From positions 238,412-302,411 of the forward strand of contig NZ_JAHGAJ010000007.1 in the NCBI RefSeq assembly GCF_030248535.1: a stretch of 64,000 nucleotides of DNA, in the 5' to 3' direction. The position numbers were made by a program, and so were the translations under genes. Shown in pieces: positions 42,924 through 56,119 of this stretch. The stretch's first letter is position 1. The number at the start of each line of letters is the position of its first letter. Source of the stretch: Vibrio sp. D404a (GTDB lineage Bacteria; Pseudomonadota; Gammaproteobacteria; Enterobacterales; Vibrionaceae). The notes below the pieces were generated by a model. That model was not told the DNA's origin. It was given only the letters and a program-made list of their open reading frames with translations, and did not search any database.

Positions 42924-43610
42924 ATGAGCACCATCTTTATTACCGGGGCAAACCGCGGTATTGGACTGAGCCTCACTCAACAATACCTAGAGTCAGGTCA
43001 CACCGTATACGCAACTTATCGGAACAAAAATGCTGCTGAGGCACTGCTGACTTTGAACCATGCGCACTCCAACCTAACCTGCATTGAACTGGATGTAACC
43101 AACTACCCGGCAGTTAACGAGTTAGCGAATGATATTGAAGGCATCGATATTCTCATCAACAACGCCGGCTATTATGGGCCGAAAGGTTACGGTTTGGGGA
43201 ATACGGATGTTGAAGAGTGGCGCCGTGTATTCGAAACAAACACCATTGCGCCTCTCAAGCTTGTCGAAGCCTTTCTTCCTGCACTTTCAAACGGTTCTTC
43301 GAAAAAGGTTGCTTGTTTATCATCTAGAGTAGGCAGTATGACAGAAAACACCTCTGGTGGCGGCTACATCTATCGCTCTTCAAAGGCGGCACTCAACTCT
43401 GTGGTGAAAAGTTTGAGCAATGACCTTACCCCGCAAGGCTTTACGGTTTTGGCTCTGCACCCGGGTTGGGTACAAACAGAGATGGGCGGCCCCAATGCGC
43501 TTATCGACACGCAAACCTCAGCTGCAGGCTTAATTCAAGTCATTGAGAACAGTAATACTGAAGTAAGTGGTCACTTTCTCAATTACGATGGCTCAACGAT
43601 CGCTTGGTAA
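42924..43610 (+). CDS. Short-chain dehydrogenase/reductase (classical SDR)
   Basis: A 228-residue classical SDR with an intact active site: nucleotide loop TGANRGIG (7-14), LDVTN after strand 3, NNAG, catalytic Ser in SSRVGS, and Tyr-x3-Lys in YIYRSSKAALNS. The HPGWVQTEMGG loop and overall length resemble the C-factor-like SDR group. The substrate is unknown. An AAGGAC ribosome-binding site lies before the ATG. It is followed within 5 bp by the DUF3080 lipoprotein gene, so they form an operon, perhaps with the Fur-linked small gene upstream. Confidence 0.9.
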   Translation: MSTIFITGANRGIGLSLTQQYLESGHTVYATYRNKNAAEALLTLNHAHSNLTCIELDVTNYPAVNELANDIEGIDILINNAGYYGPKGYGLGNTDVEEWRRVFETNTIAPLKLVEAFLPALSNGSSKKVACLSSRVGSMTENTSGGGYIYRSSKAALNSVVKSLSNDLTPQGFTVLALHPGWVQTEMGGPNALIDTQTSAAGLIQVIENSNTEVSGHFLNYDGSTIAW

Positions 43611-43615
43611 GCACA

Positions 43616-44620
43616 ATGAGTAGCAAGGTGACTCTCTCTACTATCTCCCGACGAATCCCTATTTTAGGTTTTCTGAGCGCGTTGCTCGTCGGTTGCTGGG
43701 ATAACCAAGGTGACGTGTTTGATGAGTACCACAGTCGCGTTGCGCGCGTTCAAGATGAAGATAGAGTCATTCAAGAGTGGCAGTTTGATGCTCTACCCAG
43801 AAAGCGTGAGTTGAACATTAACATTGAACCGATCTCCATGGGGCTATTAGACAGTTACCAACTTAGAGAGTGTGGCTTGTTTAACCTGATTGCTGAACGT
43901 AATTCCGTGCTTGGGAAGGTGGCAGACCCATTTCGTAACTTTGATTACCAAGTGGCTTTCTTAGATGGGTTATCAGAGTGCCTCAATCACCAAGGCATTT
44001 CAGATGATGTTCAGCAACAGTTGCTGAGCATCGAGCAACAAAAGCGCGACCAGATCGCGATGCATCAATGGAACCTGCTCTATGCCAGTGATGCCATGCA
44101 ATCTCAGTTACGTGGCAGTCAGTGGTTGAGTGAAGATGTCGGTTTGAAGGTTCAACGAGTCAGTGATGCACTGGATTATCTAAACCAGTCATTCAATACA
44201 TCGATGACACTTGGCTCGATTACTGAGGTACAAGAGACGTTAGAAAAACAGGTGGTGCTTGGCGATCTTCACTACTCATTGAGCGCGGCCACTTTTGAGT
44301 TGAACCTGATCACTCAACAGCTCAAAACATTTGACCACAAGATCATTTGTGGAAAACAACGAGATACCACCAAGTTTCGTCACCTCAACAATGTGTTCGA
44401 GCAGCAGTTCATTGGCATCGTCCAGCCCTACATGGCACAGCTCGACGGCTACTATCAACAACTGGCTCCAAACTTATCTTTGTTTGAGGCGCAGCCACAA
44501 TTGCATCCCTATACATTCCCATTAGTCGGCACACATCAAGCATTTCGCACTGCGATTCGCCAACATGTCGACTATTGGAAAAGCCTTTTTGAACGTTGTG
44601 GTAGAAAGGTAGGTCGTTAA
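43616..44620 (+). CDS. DUF3080 family lipoprotein
   Basis: The ATG at 43616 is used rather than the in-frame TTG four codons upstream. This gives 334 residues with a lipoprotein signal ([12 protein letters not shown], lipidated Cys about 27). The rest is helical and polar, with the DUF3080-like stretch [20 protein letters not shown] and conserved-looking Cys in LRECGLFNL and LSECLNHQG. Envelope location is predicted; function unknown. It shares an operon with the SDR gene. Its stop codon overlaps that of the convergent topB by two bases. Confidence 0.82.
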   Translation: MSSKVTLSTISRRIPILGFLSALLVGCWDNQGDVFDEYHSRVARVQDEDRVIQEWQFDALPRKRELNINIEPISMGLLDSYQLRECGLFNLIAERNSVLGKVADPFRNFDYQVAFLDGLSECLNHQGISDDVQQQLLSIEQQKRDQIAMHQWNLLYASDAMQSQLRGSQWLSEDVGLKVQRVSDALDYLNQSFNTSMTLGSITEVQETLEKQVVLGDLHYSLSAATFELNLITQQLKTFDHKIICGKQRDTTKFRHLNNVFEQQFIGIVQPYMAQLDGYYQQLAPNLSLFEAQPQLHPYTFPLVGTHQAFRTAIRQHVDYWKSLFERCGRKVGR

Positions 44621-46572
44621 CTCGACGAACGTTTTTTGGTGTACTTTTTTCGACCGCCCGCTTTACGCTTTTTATACGCTGGCCTTTCTACTTTTGGCAG
44701 GTGACGCAAAGATTCCGGTACCTCAGAGGTTTTAACACGCTGCATCAATCCTGAGATTTTGTTTTCCAAATCGGACATAAAGGGCTGATACGCCTGATTA
44801 CGCTCTGCCATGCCTTGCAGCTGATGCTCCCAGTGCGCTGTCATATCAGGGAAAGTGGAGTCTTCGGGCAGTGCGTGAATCAAACCTCGTCCTGCAGGGC
44901 TACTGTGAATACTCTTACCTTGACGAGTTAACAGCTGCCTCTTGAATAGCGTATCTAGAATCCCCGCACGGGTTGCTTCTGTACCAAGGCCGTCTGTCTC
45001 TTTCAAAATGGCTTTCAGGTCTTTGTTCGCAACAAAGCGTGCAATCCCTGTCATCGCTTGAAGCAGCGTCGCTTCGGTAAAGTGCTTGGGTGGTTCGGTC
45101 TTTTTGTCTGCAATGACGCCCTCGCGGCAGGTGAGCACTGTGCCTTCCGGTAGTGGCGGTACAGTATCAGCACCATCACTCTTCTCTGCTGTATCGGTTT
45201 TACCCATCAGCACTTTCCAGCCCGGAGTCACTAACTGTCGGCCTTTAGCGATAAACACGCCACCAGCAATATCAAACACCAACTTGGCTTCTGCGTATAC
45301 CGCATGAGGATAGAACTGCATCAAATATTGACGTGCTATTTGCTGGTAAATCTTCATCTCATTACCAGAAAGCCCGTTCACTGATGACTTCTTTGGAGTA
45401 GGAATAATCGCGTGGTGAGCATCAACCTTACTGTCATTCCAGGCTTTGGATCGCAGTGATAAATCAGCCCCTTGCGCACCTTGCTCAAGCTCTTTGGCAT
45501 TATTGGCGATAGCATCAACAACAGACTGCCTTTGTGAATAATGATCTTTCGGAAGGTAACGGCTATCTGAACGCGGGTAAGTGATCAGTTTATGCTTCTC
45601 ATACAGAGACTGACAGGTATCCAAAACCTGTTGCGCGCTCATACCAAAGCGCTTCGCAGCATCAATCTGCAATGCAGAGAGCGAGTAAGGAAGCGGCGCA
45701 GCTTGTTTGGTCTGCTTCTGCTCTGACTCTACGACCTTAGCGGGTTGATTCTGAATACGGCTGGCGACGTTCTCCACCAGTTTGCGGTTTAGTACCCGCC
45801 CCTCTTCATCTTGCCAAGGCTTACACGCCTCACTCGGTTTCCAACGAGCACGAATATCGAAGTTGTCGCTACCATTTTGATAAGGAATCAAAGCATGCAG
45901 CGTGAAATAGTCTTTAGGGATGAAGTTTTCAATCTCTTCATCGCGTCTCACCACCAATCCAAGGACTGGTGTTTGTACTCGCCCTACGGATAACACACCT
46001 TGATAACCCGCTTTCTGACCAAGCAAGGTATAGGCACGCGTCATGTTCATACCATAAAGCCAGTCGGCTCTTGAGCGGGCTAACGCAGATACCGATAGAG
46101 GAATAAACTCTTTGTTGCTGCGCATCTGACTTAATGCTCGTTTCACTGCAGGTAAGTTAAGGTCACTGATAAGAAGTCGCTGAATCGACTCTTTTCGCGT
46201 TTTCGACACCTTACAGTAATCAATCACCTCATCCACCAGCAGCTGCCCTTCTCTATCAGGGTCACCTGCGTGTACGATTTCTTTAGCATCTTTAAGTAGC
46301 TTACGAATAACAGTTAACTGCTTGCTGGAGCTCTTTCTTGGTCTCAGTTGCCACTGGTTAGGAACGATAGGTAAATCAACCAAGTTCCACTTTTTGTATC
46401 GCTCTTCATAGGCGTCAGGCTCTACCTGTTCTAACAGATGTCCGATACACCACGTCACCACATCGCCATTTCCACACTGGATAAAGCCCTCGCCTTTCTT
46501 TTGTGGGTTTGGCAATGCAGCCGCGATGGCGCGACCTAGGCTGGGTTTTTCTGCAATGATTAAGCGAGACAT
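44617..46572 (-). CDS. topB: DNA topoisomerase III
   Basis: TopB is a type IA topoisomerase that decatenates and relaxes DNA. The ATG at 46572 gives 651 residues starting [20 protein letters not shown]; an upstream extension of 11 codons is not family-like. Motifs are the TOPRIM Glu in IAEKPS and [29 protein letters not shown], and the active-site Tyr in [13 protein letters not shown]. It ends in a very basic Lys/Arg-rich tail ([17 protein letters not shown]), probably DNA-binding. The tail end overlaps the end of the DUF3080 gene by 4 bp, a tight convergent pair. Confidence 0.96.
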   Translation of the reverse strand: MSRLIIAEKPSLGRAIAAALPNPQKKGEGFIQCGNGDVVTWCIGHLLEQVEPDAYEERYKKWNLVDLPIVPNQWQLRPRKSSSKQLTVIRKLLKDAKEIVHAGDPDREGQLLVDEVIDYCKVSKTRKESIQRLLISDLNLPAVKRALSQMRSNKEFIPLSVSALARSRADWLYGMNMTRAYTLLGQKAGYQGVLSVGRVQTPVLGLVVRRDEEIENFIPKDYFTLHALIPYQNGSDNFDIRARWKPSEACKPWQDEEGRVLNRKLVENVASRIQNQPAKVVESEQKQTKQAAPLPYSLSALQIDAAKRFGMSAQQVLDTCQSLYEKHKLITYPRSDSRYLPKDHYSQRQSVVDAIANNAKELEQGAQGADLSLRSKAWNDSKVDAHHAIIPTPKKSSVNGLSGNEMKIYQQIARQYLMQFYPHAVYAEAKLVFDIAGGVFIAKGRQLVTPGWKVLMGKTDTAEKSDGADTVPPLPEGTVLTCREGVIADKKTEPPKHFTEATLLQAMTGIARFVANKDLKAILKETDGLGTEATRAGILDTLFKRQLLTRQGKSIHSSPAGRGLIHALPEDSTFPDMTAHWEHQLQGMAERNQAYQPFMSDLENKISGLMQRVKTSEVPESLRHLPKVERPAYKKRKAGGRKKYTKKRSSS

Positions 46573-46595
46573 GATTTTCCAGAGACAACAAACAA

Positions 46596-46625
46596 TTAGA
46601 GCCACATTATCTAATGTGGCTCTAA
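46596..46625 (-). terminator. Terminator of the nitroreductase gene
   Basis: TTAGAGCCACAT / ATGTGGCTCTAA forms a perfect stem 42 nt after the nitroreductase stop and just before topB on the same strand. Confidence 0.8.
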
Positions 46626-46666
46626 TAAATCAAGATAAACTGTTTGTTTATACAGTGACTAGTCTA

Positions 46667-47215
46667 TTACAGGAACTCGACAAACTGCGATAGGTTGCGC
46701 TCTGGCACCTTCATTGGCGTGCAACCAGGAGTGCCTAGGTATAAGAATCCGACAATTTCATCATCGCCTTCAAGACCAAAGGCTTGGTGTACTTCTGGGT
46801 GGAACATCCACTTACCTGAGCGCCAGAACCCCTGGAAACCTTGAGCTACGGCCGCCATCTGCATCGCTTGTGCAGCACAACCCGCGGATAAGTATTGTTC
46901 TAATGCCGGCACTTTTTCATGCTCAGTGACCTTTGCAATCACGGTAATTACCATAGGTGCACGAAACGGCGCCTTTTTCACTTTCTCTAATACCGCGTCT
47001 TCACTGTTGTCGGCTTCTGCTGCGCGTAAAAGAATATCAGAGAGCTTCTGTAAACCCGCTCCTTGAGCGATAACAAAGCGCCATGGGGTTAAAGCGGCAT
47101 GGTCAGGGGCACGCAATCCCGCTTTAATAATGTTCTCTAGGGCAACACCTTCTGGGGCTGGCTCAGATAGCTTCGCGATAGAGCGTCTATTGAGCAATAG
47201 ATCCAAAGCATCCAT
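46667..47215 (-). CDS. NAD(P)H nitroreductase, YdjA-like
   Basis: A 182-residue flavin nitroreductase. The FMN-binding pattern is visible as LLNRRSIAKLSEP at the start, APDHAALTPWRFVIA near residue 35, and AAQAMQMAAVAQGFQGFWRSG in the second half. Length and these segments match the compact YdjA branch of the family. YdjA-type enzymes are FMN dimers with poorly known natural substrates. It sits between fadH and topB on the same strand, isolated by terminators on both sides. Confidence 0.9.
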   Translation of the reverse strand: MDALDLLLNRRSIAKLSEPAPEGVALENIIKAGLRAPDHAALTPWRFVIAQGAGLQKLSDILLRAAEADNSEDAVLEKVKKAPFRAPMVITVIAKVTEHEKVPALEQYLSAGCAAQAMQMAAVAQGFQGFWRSGKWMFHPEVHQAFGLEGDDEIVGFLYLGTPGCTPMKVPERNLSQFVEFL

Positions 47216-47297
47216 TTGAAGTCCTTACTATTTTCTTTTTTGTATCTTTGAACTTTAGCATAGATTACAAACGATAATAAGTCGCAACATCTGTAAC

Positions 47298-47330
47298 AAA
47301 AAAGCCCTTAGACAGTCTCTAAGGGCTTTG
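47298..47330 (-). terminator. Terminator of fadH
   Basis: On the minus strand AAAGCCCTTAGA-GACTG-TCTAAGGGCTTTTTT, a strong stem with T run. Confidence 0.92.
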
Positions 47331-47364
47331 ATGAATTATCACAATATTTGTGCGCTGATTTCGC

Positions 47365-49386
<2,022 letters not shown>

Positions 49387-49653
49387 TTATCCTTGTGGTC
49401 TGACCACAGTATAGTGCAGAAATCAAAATTTCAAACAACCGTTTACATTTTTGTAACACCGATCATAATGCAGGGTGTATTAATTCTTCGACAGCCCCTA
49501 ATGTGACTACACTTAATGAGAATATCTATCGATTAACAAATAGTTCATCTAGTTTGGAACTTTGAATTAACGTAGGATACTAACCAGTTAATATTATTGA
49601 GATAAATAGTACTACTGCTTGTTTAAGTGTGGTGTTCTCTCCGTGGAGAAATA

Positions 49654-51504
49654 ATGAAAAAAATAGCCAAATTCATCGGTATGATCTTTAAAGGGATATG
49701 GAAACTGATCACCTTTGTGCGTGTTGCACTGGTCAATCTGTTCTTTTTATTGAGTATTGCCCTTATCTACTTTGTGTATTTCCAAACGGACAACACACAA
49801 CCTACGGTTCCACAACAATCGGCCTTGGTATTGAACCTTTCAGGCCCTATCGTTGAGCAGAGCCGCTACATCAACCCTATGGATTCTGTCACCGGCTCTC
49901 TGCTGGGCAAAGACTTGCCTAAAGAGAACGTGCTTTTTGATATCGTCGATACTATCCGTTATGCAAAAGATGACGAGAACATTACCGGCATCGTGTTAGC
50001 ACTGGGTGAATTGCCAGAAACCAATCTCACCAAGCTGCGCTACATTGCAAAGGCTCTGAACGAATTCAAAGCAACAGGTAAACCGATTTACGCCATTGGT
50101 GATTTCTACAATCAAAGCCAATACTACCTTGCGAGCTACGCCAACAAGATCTTCATGTCTCCTGATGGCGGCGTGTTGCTAAAAGGCTACAGCGCGTATT
50201 CGCTTTACTACAAAACGCTGCTAGAAAAGCTTGATGTGAATACACATGTGTTCCGTGTCGGTACATACAAGTCAGCCATTGAACCCTTTACGCGTAATGA
50301 CATGTCACAAGAAGCTAAGCAATCGGCTTCTCGCTGGTTAGGTCAGCTATGGGGGGCTTACGTTGATGATGTTTCTAACAACCGTCAGATCGAAGCTTCA
50401 ACCCTAAACCCAAGCATGGAAACTTTCATTGCCGAGCTAGAATCGGTTGATGGTGACATCGCCCAGTTAGCGAAGAAGTTAGGTTTGGTTGACCAATTGT
50501 CTACACGTCAACAAGTACGCCTAGAGCTTGCGGATACCTTTGGTAGTGACGGCAAAGACAGCTACAACGCTCTAAGCTACTACGATTACCGTGCAACCAT
50601 GCTACCGGATCTACCAACTTCGACAGACGATATTGCTGTAGTCATCGCAAGCGGCGCTATCATGGATGGCAAACAGCCTCGCGGTACGGTCGGTGGTGAC
50701 ACTACCGCAGCTCTACTTCGCCAAGCTCGTAATGACGATCAAGTTAAAGCGGTTGTTCTACGTGTCGACAGCCCAGGCGGCAGTGCATTCGCGTCTGAAG
50801 TGATTCGCAACGAGATTGTCGCGCTTAAAGAAGTAGGCAAGCCGGTTGTGGTTTCGATGTCTAGCCTAGCGGCTTCTGGTGGTTACTGGATCTCGATGAG
50901 TGCAGATAAGATCATGGCACAGCCAACGACTCTTACTGGCTCTATCGGTATCTTCAGTGTGATCACAACCTTTGAAAAAGGCTTGAATGACATCGGCGTT
51001 TACACCGATGGTGTCGGTACATCGCCGTTTTCTGGCTTGGGTGTAACAACAGGCCTAACCGACGGCGCTAAAGATGCATTCCAAATGGGTATCGAGCACG
51101 GCTACAAACGCTTTATCGGTCTAGTTGGCTCTAGTCGCGGTATGGATGTAGAGAGTGTCGATAAAGTGGCTCAAGGCCGAGTATGGACGGGGCAAGATGC
51201 TCTACAGTACGGATTGATTGATGAAATCGGTGACTTTGACGACGCAATCGCTGCTGCTGCAACGCTGGCAGAGCTTGAAGAGTACAACGTTTACTGGGTT
51301 GAAGAGCCGCTTTCAGCAACTGAGCAGTTTATTCAAGAGTTCATGAACCAAGTTCAGGTGTCTTTAGGACTTGATGTTCAGAGCCTTATCCCAAGTAGTT
51401 TACAGCCAGTTACTCAACAATTGGCGCAAGATAGCCAACTTTTAAGCAACTTTAATGACCCTCAAGGCCGCTACGCATTCTGCTTGAATTGCCAAGTACA
51501 ATAA
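49654..51504 (+). CDS. sppA: Signal peptide peptidase SppA (67K type)
   Basis: SppA is an inner-membrane serine protease that degrades cleaved signal peptides. The ATG at 49654 (GGAG five bases upstream) gives 616 residues; the frame extends nine codons further without support. One N-terminal membrane anchor (about 24-44) precedes two tandem ClpP-fold domains. The catalytic Lys206 (RVGTYKSAIEPF) in the first and Ser408 (SSLAASGGYWIS) in the second form the Ser-Lys dyad, as in the E. coli double-length enzyme. It is followed by ansA, the conserved neighbour. Confidence 0.95.
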   Translation: MKKIAKFIGMIFKGIWKLITFVRVALVNLFFLLSIALIYFVYFQTDNTQPTVPQQSALVLNLSGPIVEQSRYINPMDSVTGSLLGKDLPKENVLFDIVDTIRYAKDDENITGIVLALGELPETNLTKLRYIAKALNEFKATGKPIYAIGDFYNQSQYYLASYANKIFMSPDGGVLLKGYSAYSLYYKTLLEKLDVNTHVFRVGTYKSAIEPFTRNDMSQEAKQSASRWLGQLWGAYVDDVSNNRQIEASTLNPSMETFIAELESVDGDIAQLAKKLGLVDQLSTRQQVRLELADTFGSDGKDSYNALSYYDYRATMLPDLPTSTDDIAVVIASGAIMDGKQPRGTVGGDTTAALLRQARNDDQVKAVVLRVDSPGGSAFASEVIRNEIVALKEVGKPVVVSMSSLAASGGYWISMSADKIMAQPTTLTGSIGIFSVITTFEKGLNDIGVYTDGVGTSPFSGLGVTTGLTDGAKDAFQMGIEHGYKRFIGLVGSSRGMDVESVDKVAQGRVWTGQDALQYGLIDEIGDFDDAIAAAATLAELEEYNVYWVEEPLSATEQFIQEFMNQVQVSLGLDVQSLIPSSLQPVTQQLAQDSQLLSNFNDPQGRYAFCLNCQVQ

Positions 51505-51527
51505 GCGTCTCTCCTTACTGTTCTATC

Positions 51528-51559
51528 AAGAGGTACCTCTGTGTGGGGTACCTCTTTTT
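51528..51559 (+). terminator. Terminator of sppA
   Basis: AAGAGGTACC / GGTACCTCTTTTT encloses nine bases and is followed by a T run. Confidence 0.9.
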
Positions 51560-51620
51560 ATTGGCTGATTATCCGCTATAATCGCGTCCCTGTTCCCTAT
51601 AAACAAAAGTAACAATCGCT

Positions 51621-52637
51621 ATGGAAAGAAAACATATCTACATTGCGTACACTGGCGGCACCATCGGTATGCAGAAATCGCATGACCACGGCTATGTACC
51701 AGTGGCGGGTTTTATGGACAAGCAGCTAGCAAGCATGCCTGAATTCCACCGCCCAGAGATGCCTGAGTATACGATTCATGAATACTCTCCGCTGATGGAC
51801 TCTTCAGACATGACGCCACTAGATTGGCAGACCATTGCTGATGACATACGCGCTAACTACGATAAGTACGACGGCTTTGTTATTTTGCACGGCACAGACA
51901 CCATGGCTTACACGGCCTCGGCGCTCTCTTTCATGCTAGAGAACCTTGGCAAACCAGTGATTGTGACAGGCTCACAGATCCCTCTTGCAGAACTGCGCTC
52001 AGATGGTCAAGCAAATCTACTGAATGCGCTGCACATTGCGGCCAACTACCCGATCAACGAAGTCACACTGTTCTTCAATAACAAATTGATGCGCGGTAAC
52101 CGTAGTACCAAATCACACGCAGATGGCTTCAACGCGTTCACTTCGCCAAACCTAAACCCGTTGCTTGAAGCGGGTATCAATATCCAACTAAGCAACAATG
52201 TAGTGGTTGATGAGAAGCCAGAGGGCGAATTCAAGGTACACAACATTACACCTCAACCAATTGGTGTGATCACAATGTACCCAGGTATTTCTCACGAAGT
52301 GATTAGAAACACCCTACTTCAGCCAGTAAATGCGATGATCTTGCTGACATTTGGTGTGGGCAATGCGCCACAAAACCCAGAGCTACTGCAACATCTAAAA
52401 GATGCCTCAGAGCGTGGCGTCATCGTGGTTAACCTGACTCAATGTCTTGCTGGTAAAGTGAACATGGGTGGTTACGCGACAGGTTGTGCTCTTGCCGATG
52501 CCGGTGTAGTGAGTGGTTACGATATGACCCCTGAAGCGGCACTGGCGAAACTGCACTTTTTACTTAGCCAAGACCTAAGCTACGAACAAGTAAAAGAAAA
52601 AATGCAGCAAGTATTGCGTGGTGAAATGAGCCTATAA
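51621..52637 (+). CDS. ansA: Type I L-asparaginase (cytoplasmic)
   Basis: AnsA hydrolyses asparagine to aspartate and ammonia. The 338-residue protein lacks a signal peptide, marking the cytoplasmic type I enzyme. The two active-site threonine motifs are IAYTGGTIGMQ and ILHGTDTMAYTASALSF; the serine/acidic site is PLAELRSDGQAN. It follows sppA by 116 bp with a terminator between, so it likely has its own promoter. Length is typical. Confidence 0.95.
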   Translation: MERKHIYIAYTGGTIGMQKSHDHGYVPVAGFMDKQLASMPEFHRPEMPEYTIHEYSPLMDSSDMTPLDWQTIADDIRANYDKYDGFVILHGTDTMAYTASALSFMLENLGKPVIVTGSQIPLAELRSDGQANLLNALHIAANYPINEVTLFFNNKLMRGNRSTKSHADGFNAFTSPNLNPLLEAGINIQLSNNVVVDEKPEGEFKVHNITPQPIGVITMYPGISHEVIRNTLLQPVNAMILLTFGVGNAPQNPELLQHLKDASERGVIVVNLTQCLAGKVNMGGYATGCALADAGVVSGYDMTPEAALAKLHFLLSQDLSYEQVKEKMQQVLRGEMSL

Positions 52638-52662
52638 CCGAAGATATATTCGGATAGACCAT

Positions 52663-52695
52663 AAAAAGGGGCGGCTCAATGCCACCCCTTTTTAC
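52663..52695 (+). terminator. Terminator of ansA
   Basis: AAAAAGGGGCGGC-TCAAT-GCCACCCCTTTTT with a single internal mismatch and T run. It faces the end of the convergent yeaC gene. Confidence 0.88.
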
Positions 52696-52734
52696 TATCA
52701 ATCTTGAACTATGTGATATTGTCGCAAGTATGAG

Positions 52735-53016
52735 TTAGTGATTAGGATTTACTCTAACAATATCTTCTTGATCTGAAGTAAATTGTTTCTTAAGTTCTGC
52801 TTTCGACTTAAAGCTGATGTCACCACCGGCTGCAACCGTCATATGCTGAGCATCAACATTATGCTTCGATTGGTAAAGCATCACAGCTTGCATACACGAG
52901 TCGCGTTGCTCTTGAGTTAATGCTGTACCCTCGGGCCACTTTCCCGTCTCTACTGCGTACGTTAGTCGCTCATAGACCTCTGGGGTCATTGCGTTAAGAA
53001 GTTGTTCTGCATCCAT
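52735..53016 (-). CDS. yeaC: YeaC family (DUF1315) protein
   Basis: A 93-residue soluble protein with the family pattern LLNAMTPEVYERLTYAVETG, KWPEGTALTQEQRDSCMQAV and MLYQSKHN. No catalytic motif is known to me; the function is unknown. In E. coli yeaC neighbours msrB-gapA-yeaD, and here the same genes lie 1-4 kb away, so synteny supports the name. Convergent with ansA. Confidence 0.9.
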   Translation of the reverse strand: MDAEQLLNAMTPEVYERLTYAVETGKWPEGTALTQEQRDSCMQAVMLYQSKHNVDAQHMTVAAGGDISFKSKAELKKQFTSDQEDIVRVNPNH

Positions 53017-53120
53017 GGTAAAGCCTTAGTGTTAACAATTTTTACCAGAAAATAACCTGTCGTAGAATGGAGTCAAGCGGAGCACTGGAAATAAGTGTAT
53101 TCGATCACAAGTGAAGGTAT

Positions 53121-53930
53121 ATGAGAATTTTTAAATGGCTATTAGCCGCGGTTCCTTTGGCGCTGACTGGGTGCTTTGAGGGCAATAAAAACACCGAACA
53201 ACTGTGCGAAGCAAACTCAGAACTGCGTTGTGCTGATCTCAATATGAATGATGGCCAGTGCCGCGTAGCTCGTACGGATCTCATTTGGCATCGATTCGAT
53301 GTATTAAAGCAACCAACCGAACACAATAAGATTGTTGAGTACGGTTTGGTGGCGGAATACAAAAAATGTCTAGAGCTCGCCTCTCAGATAGAAACCATTG
53401 ACCAAACCATGCTCAAGCAACGCCGCTTCTCAGCACTGATGCACAGTATTGAAGAAGAAGAACGTATCGTAAAAGATCTGCTTGGTTCAAATGAACCTGA
53501 GACCCTCTATTTCCTGTGGTCACAAACGGGCAATATTGAAGCGCGTCGCAGTTTCCTTCAATTGGAGGGCAGTGATGCTCTCAATACCGCTGAGCTGCAA
53601 TACGCTCTAGCCACCTTCTATACAACGCGAGATCACGAGAAAACTGTTAAGTTACTCAACAACGCTCTCACGCTGTCCAACGGCTCAACTGTTAACACCG
53701 AGATTTTTAAATCTCTCGCAAGCATCAATCACAGCCTTGGGAATATGGAAAAAGCCTATTTATGGGCGATGGTTGCTAAGCAGTTCAATGTACCAATAGC
53801 ATCAGAGTCCGAACTCAAAGTGCTGTATCACTTCCCAAATGAAGTCTATGAGAAGCTGCAAGACGATGCCGATTACGTTGTAGAAGCAATTGAAGATGGA
53901 CGCTACCAGCCTTCATTGGTTTCTAACTAA
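53121..53930 (+). CDS. DUF2989 family lipoprotein
   Basis: 269 residues with a lipobox AVPLALTGC (lipidated Cys18). A Cys-containing N-terminal segment (EQLCEANSELRCADLNMNDGQ) is followed by helices with TPR-like spacing (LQYALATFYTTRDHEKTVKL, ASINHSLGNMEKAYLWAMVA). It should be an envelope lipoprotein; the DUF2989 name is from memory and the function unknown. It stands between yeaC (divergent) and msrB (convergent), a common Vibrio insertion in this cluster. Confidence 0.82.
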   Translation: MRIFKWLLAAVPLALTGCFEGNKNTEQLCEANSELRCADLNMNDGQCRVARTDLIWHRFDVLKQPTEHNKIVEYGLVAEYKKCLELASQIETIDQTMLKQRRFSALMHSIEEEERIVKDLLGSNEPETLYFLWSQTGNIEARRSFLQLEGSDALNTAELQYALATFYTTRDHEKTVKLLNNALTLSNGSTVNTEIFKSLASINHSLGNMEKAYLWAMVAKQFNVPIASESELKVLYHFPNEVYEKLQDDADYVVEAIEDGRYQPSLVSN

Positions 53931-54019
53931 GGACAGTTTCTAATTAAGAGACGGTTGCTAATTAAGCGACGCACACTCGCTTTTTATCTATGGCAAACAC
54001 CTGGCATCTAGAACAAACA

Positions 54020-54055
54020 AAAACAGCTACCCTTTATTGGTAGCTGTTTTTTATT
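54020..54055. terminator. Bidirectional terminator between DUF2989 gene and msrB
   Basis: AAAAACAGCTACC-CTTTATT-GGTAGCTGTTTTTT, with A and T runs on both flanks. Confidence 0.92.
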
Positions 54056-54140
54056 GCGCTAAGAGAAGCGATTCGCATTTCGTCGATTTGCTTCAATACG
54101 ACCATCACCTCATATGAAAGGTTTTGACAATAGAACGGGC

Positions 54141-54539
54141 TTATTCTGTAGTTTTGTCATTTTTGTTGAAAATTAACGACACAGAATTTACACAAAAGCG
54201 TTCACCTGTGGTTTTCGGACCATCAGGAAAAACGTGACCTAGGTGGCTATCACAGGCCGCACAGCGGATCTCGACACGTTTCATACCGTGACTTAGATCT
54301 TCTAAATAGCGGATTGCCTTATCATTTATAGGGGCGTCAAAGCTTGGCCAGCCACAGCCAGAGTCGTATTTATTCTCAGACACAAACAACGGGGCTTCAC
54401 AACAGGTACAGCTGTAGACCCCTGTCTTATGGTTGTGCAACAATTTTCCTGTAAAAGGAGGCTCTGTTCCACGAAGACGACACACCTCATACTCTTCTTC
54501 GGTTAGGCGTTCACGCCAGTATTCATCGGGCTTCGTCAT
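54141..54539 (-). CDS. msrB: Peptide-methionine (R)-S-oxide reductase
   Basis: MsrB repairs the R epimer of methionine sulfoxide in proteins. The ATG at 54539 (AAAGGGGAG seven bases upstream) gives 132 residues; the longer frame adds 13 codons without family match. Zinc ligands Cys44/Cys47 and Cys93/Cys96, catalytic Cys116 in [11 protein letters not shown] and the GCGWPSF substrate loop are all present. It is divergent from gapA, as in E. coli. Confidence 0.96.
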   Translation of the reverse strand: MTKPDEYWRERLTEEEYEVCRLRGTEPPFTGKLLHNHKTGVYSCTCCEAPLFVSENKYDSGCGWPSFDAPINDKAIRYLEDLSHGMKRVEIRCAACDSHLGHVFPDGPKTTGERFCVNSVSLIFNKNDKTTE

Positions 54540-55893
<1,354 letters not shown>

Positions 55894-55926
55894 TTTCTTA
55901 GGATGCGCAGTTAGCGTATGAATTTT

Positions 55927-55954
55927 AAAAGGCGGCTCTCGAGTCGCCTTTTTT
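55927..55954 (+). terminator. Terminator of gapA
   Basis: AAAAGGCGGCTC-TC-GAGTCGCCTTTTTT with one G-T pair. Confidence 0.9.
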
Positions 55955-56119
55955 GTATCTGCTATTTTTGAATCACAACCACACTGATAAAAATGATGTT
56001 TAACAAGCGGCACGTTTATCAGGTAAGAGATTCAATTCAAATACGAGAGCTCCCCTGCTCTTAACCTGAGTTTTGTCATCTCATATTTGAATTCAATTTC
56101 CCTCAAGAAGGATTATGTA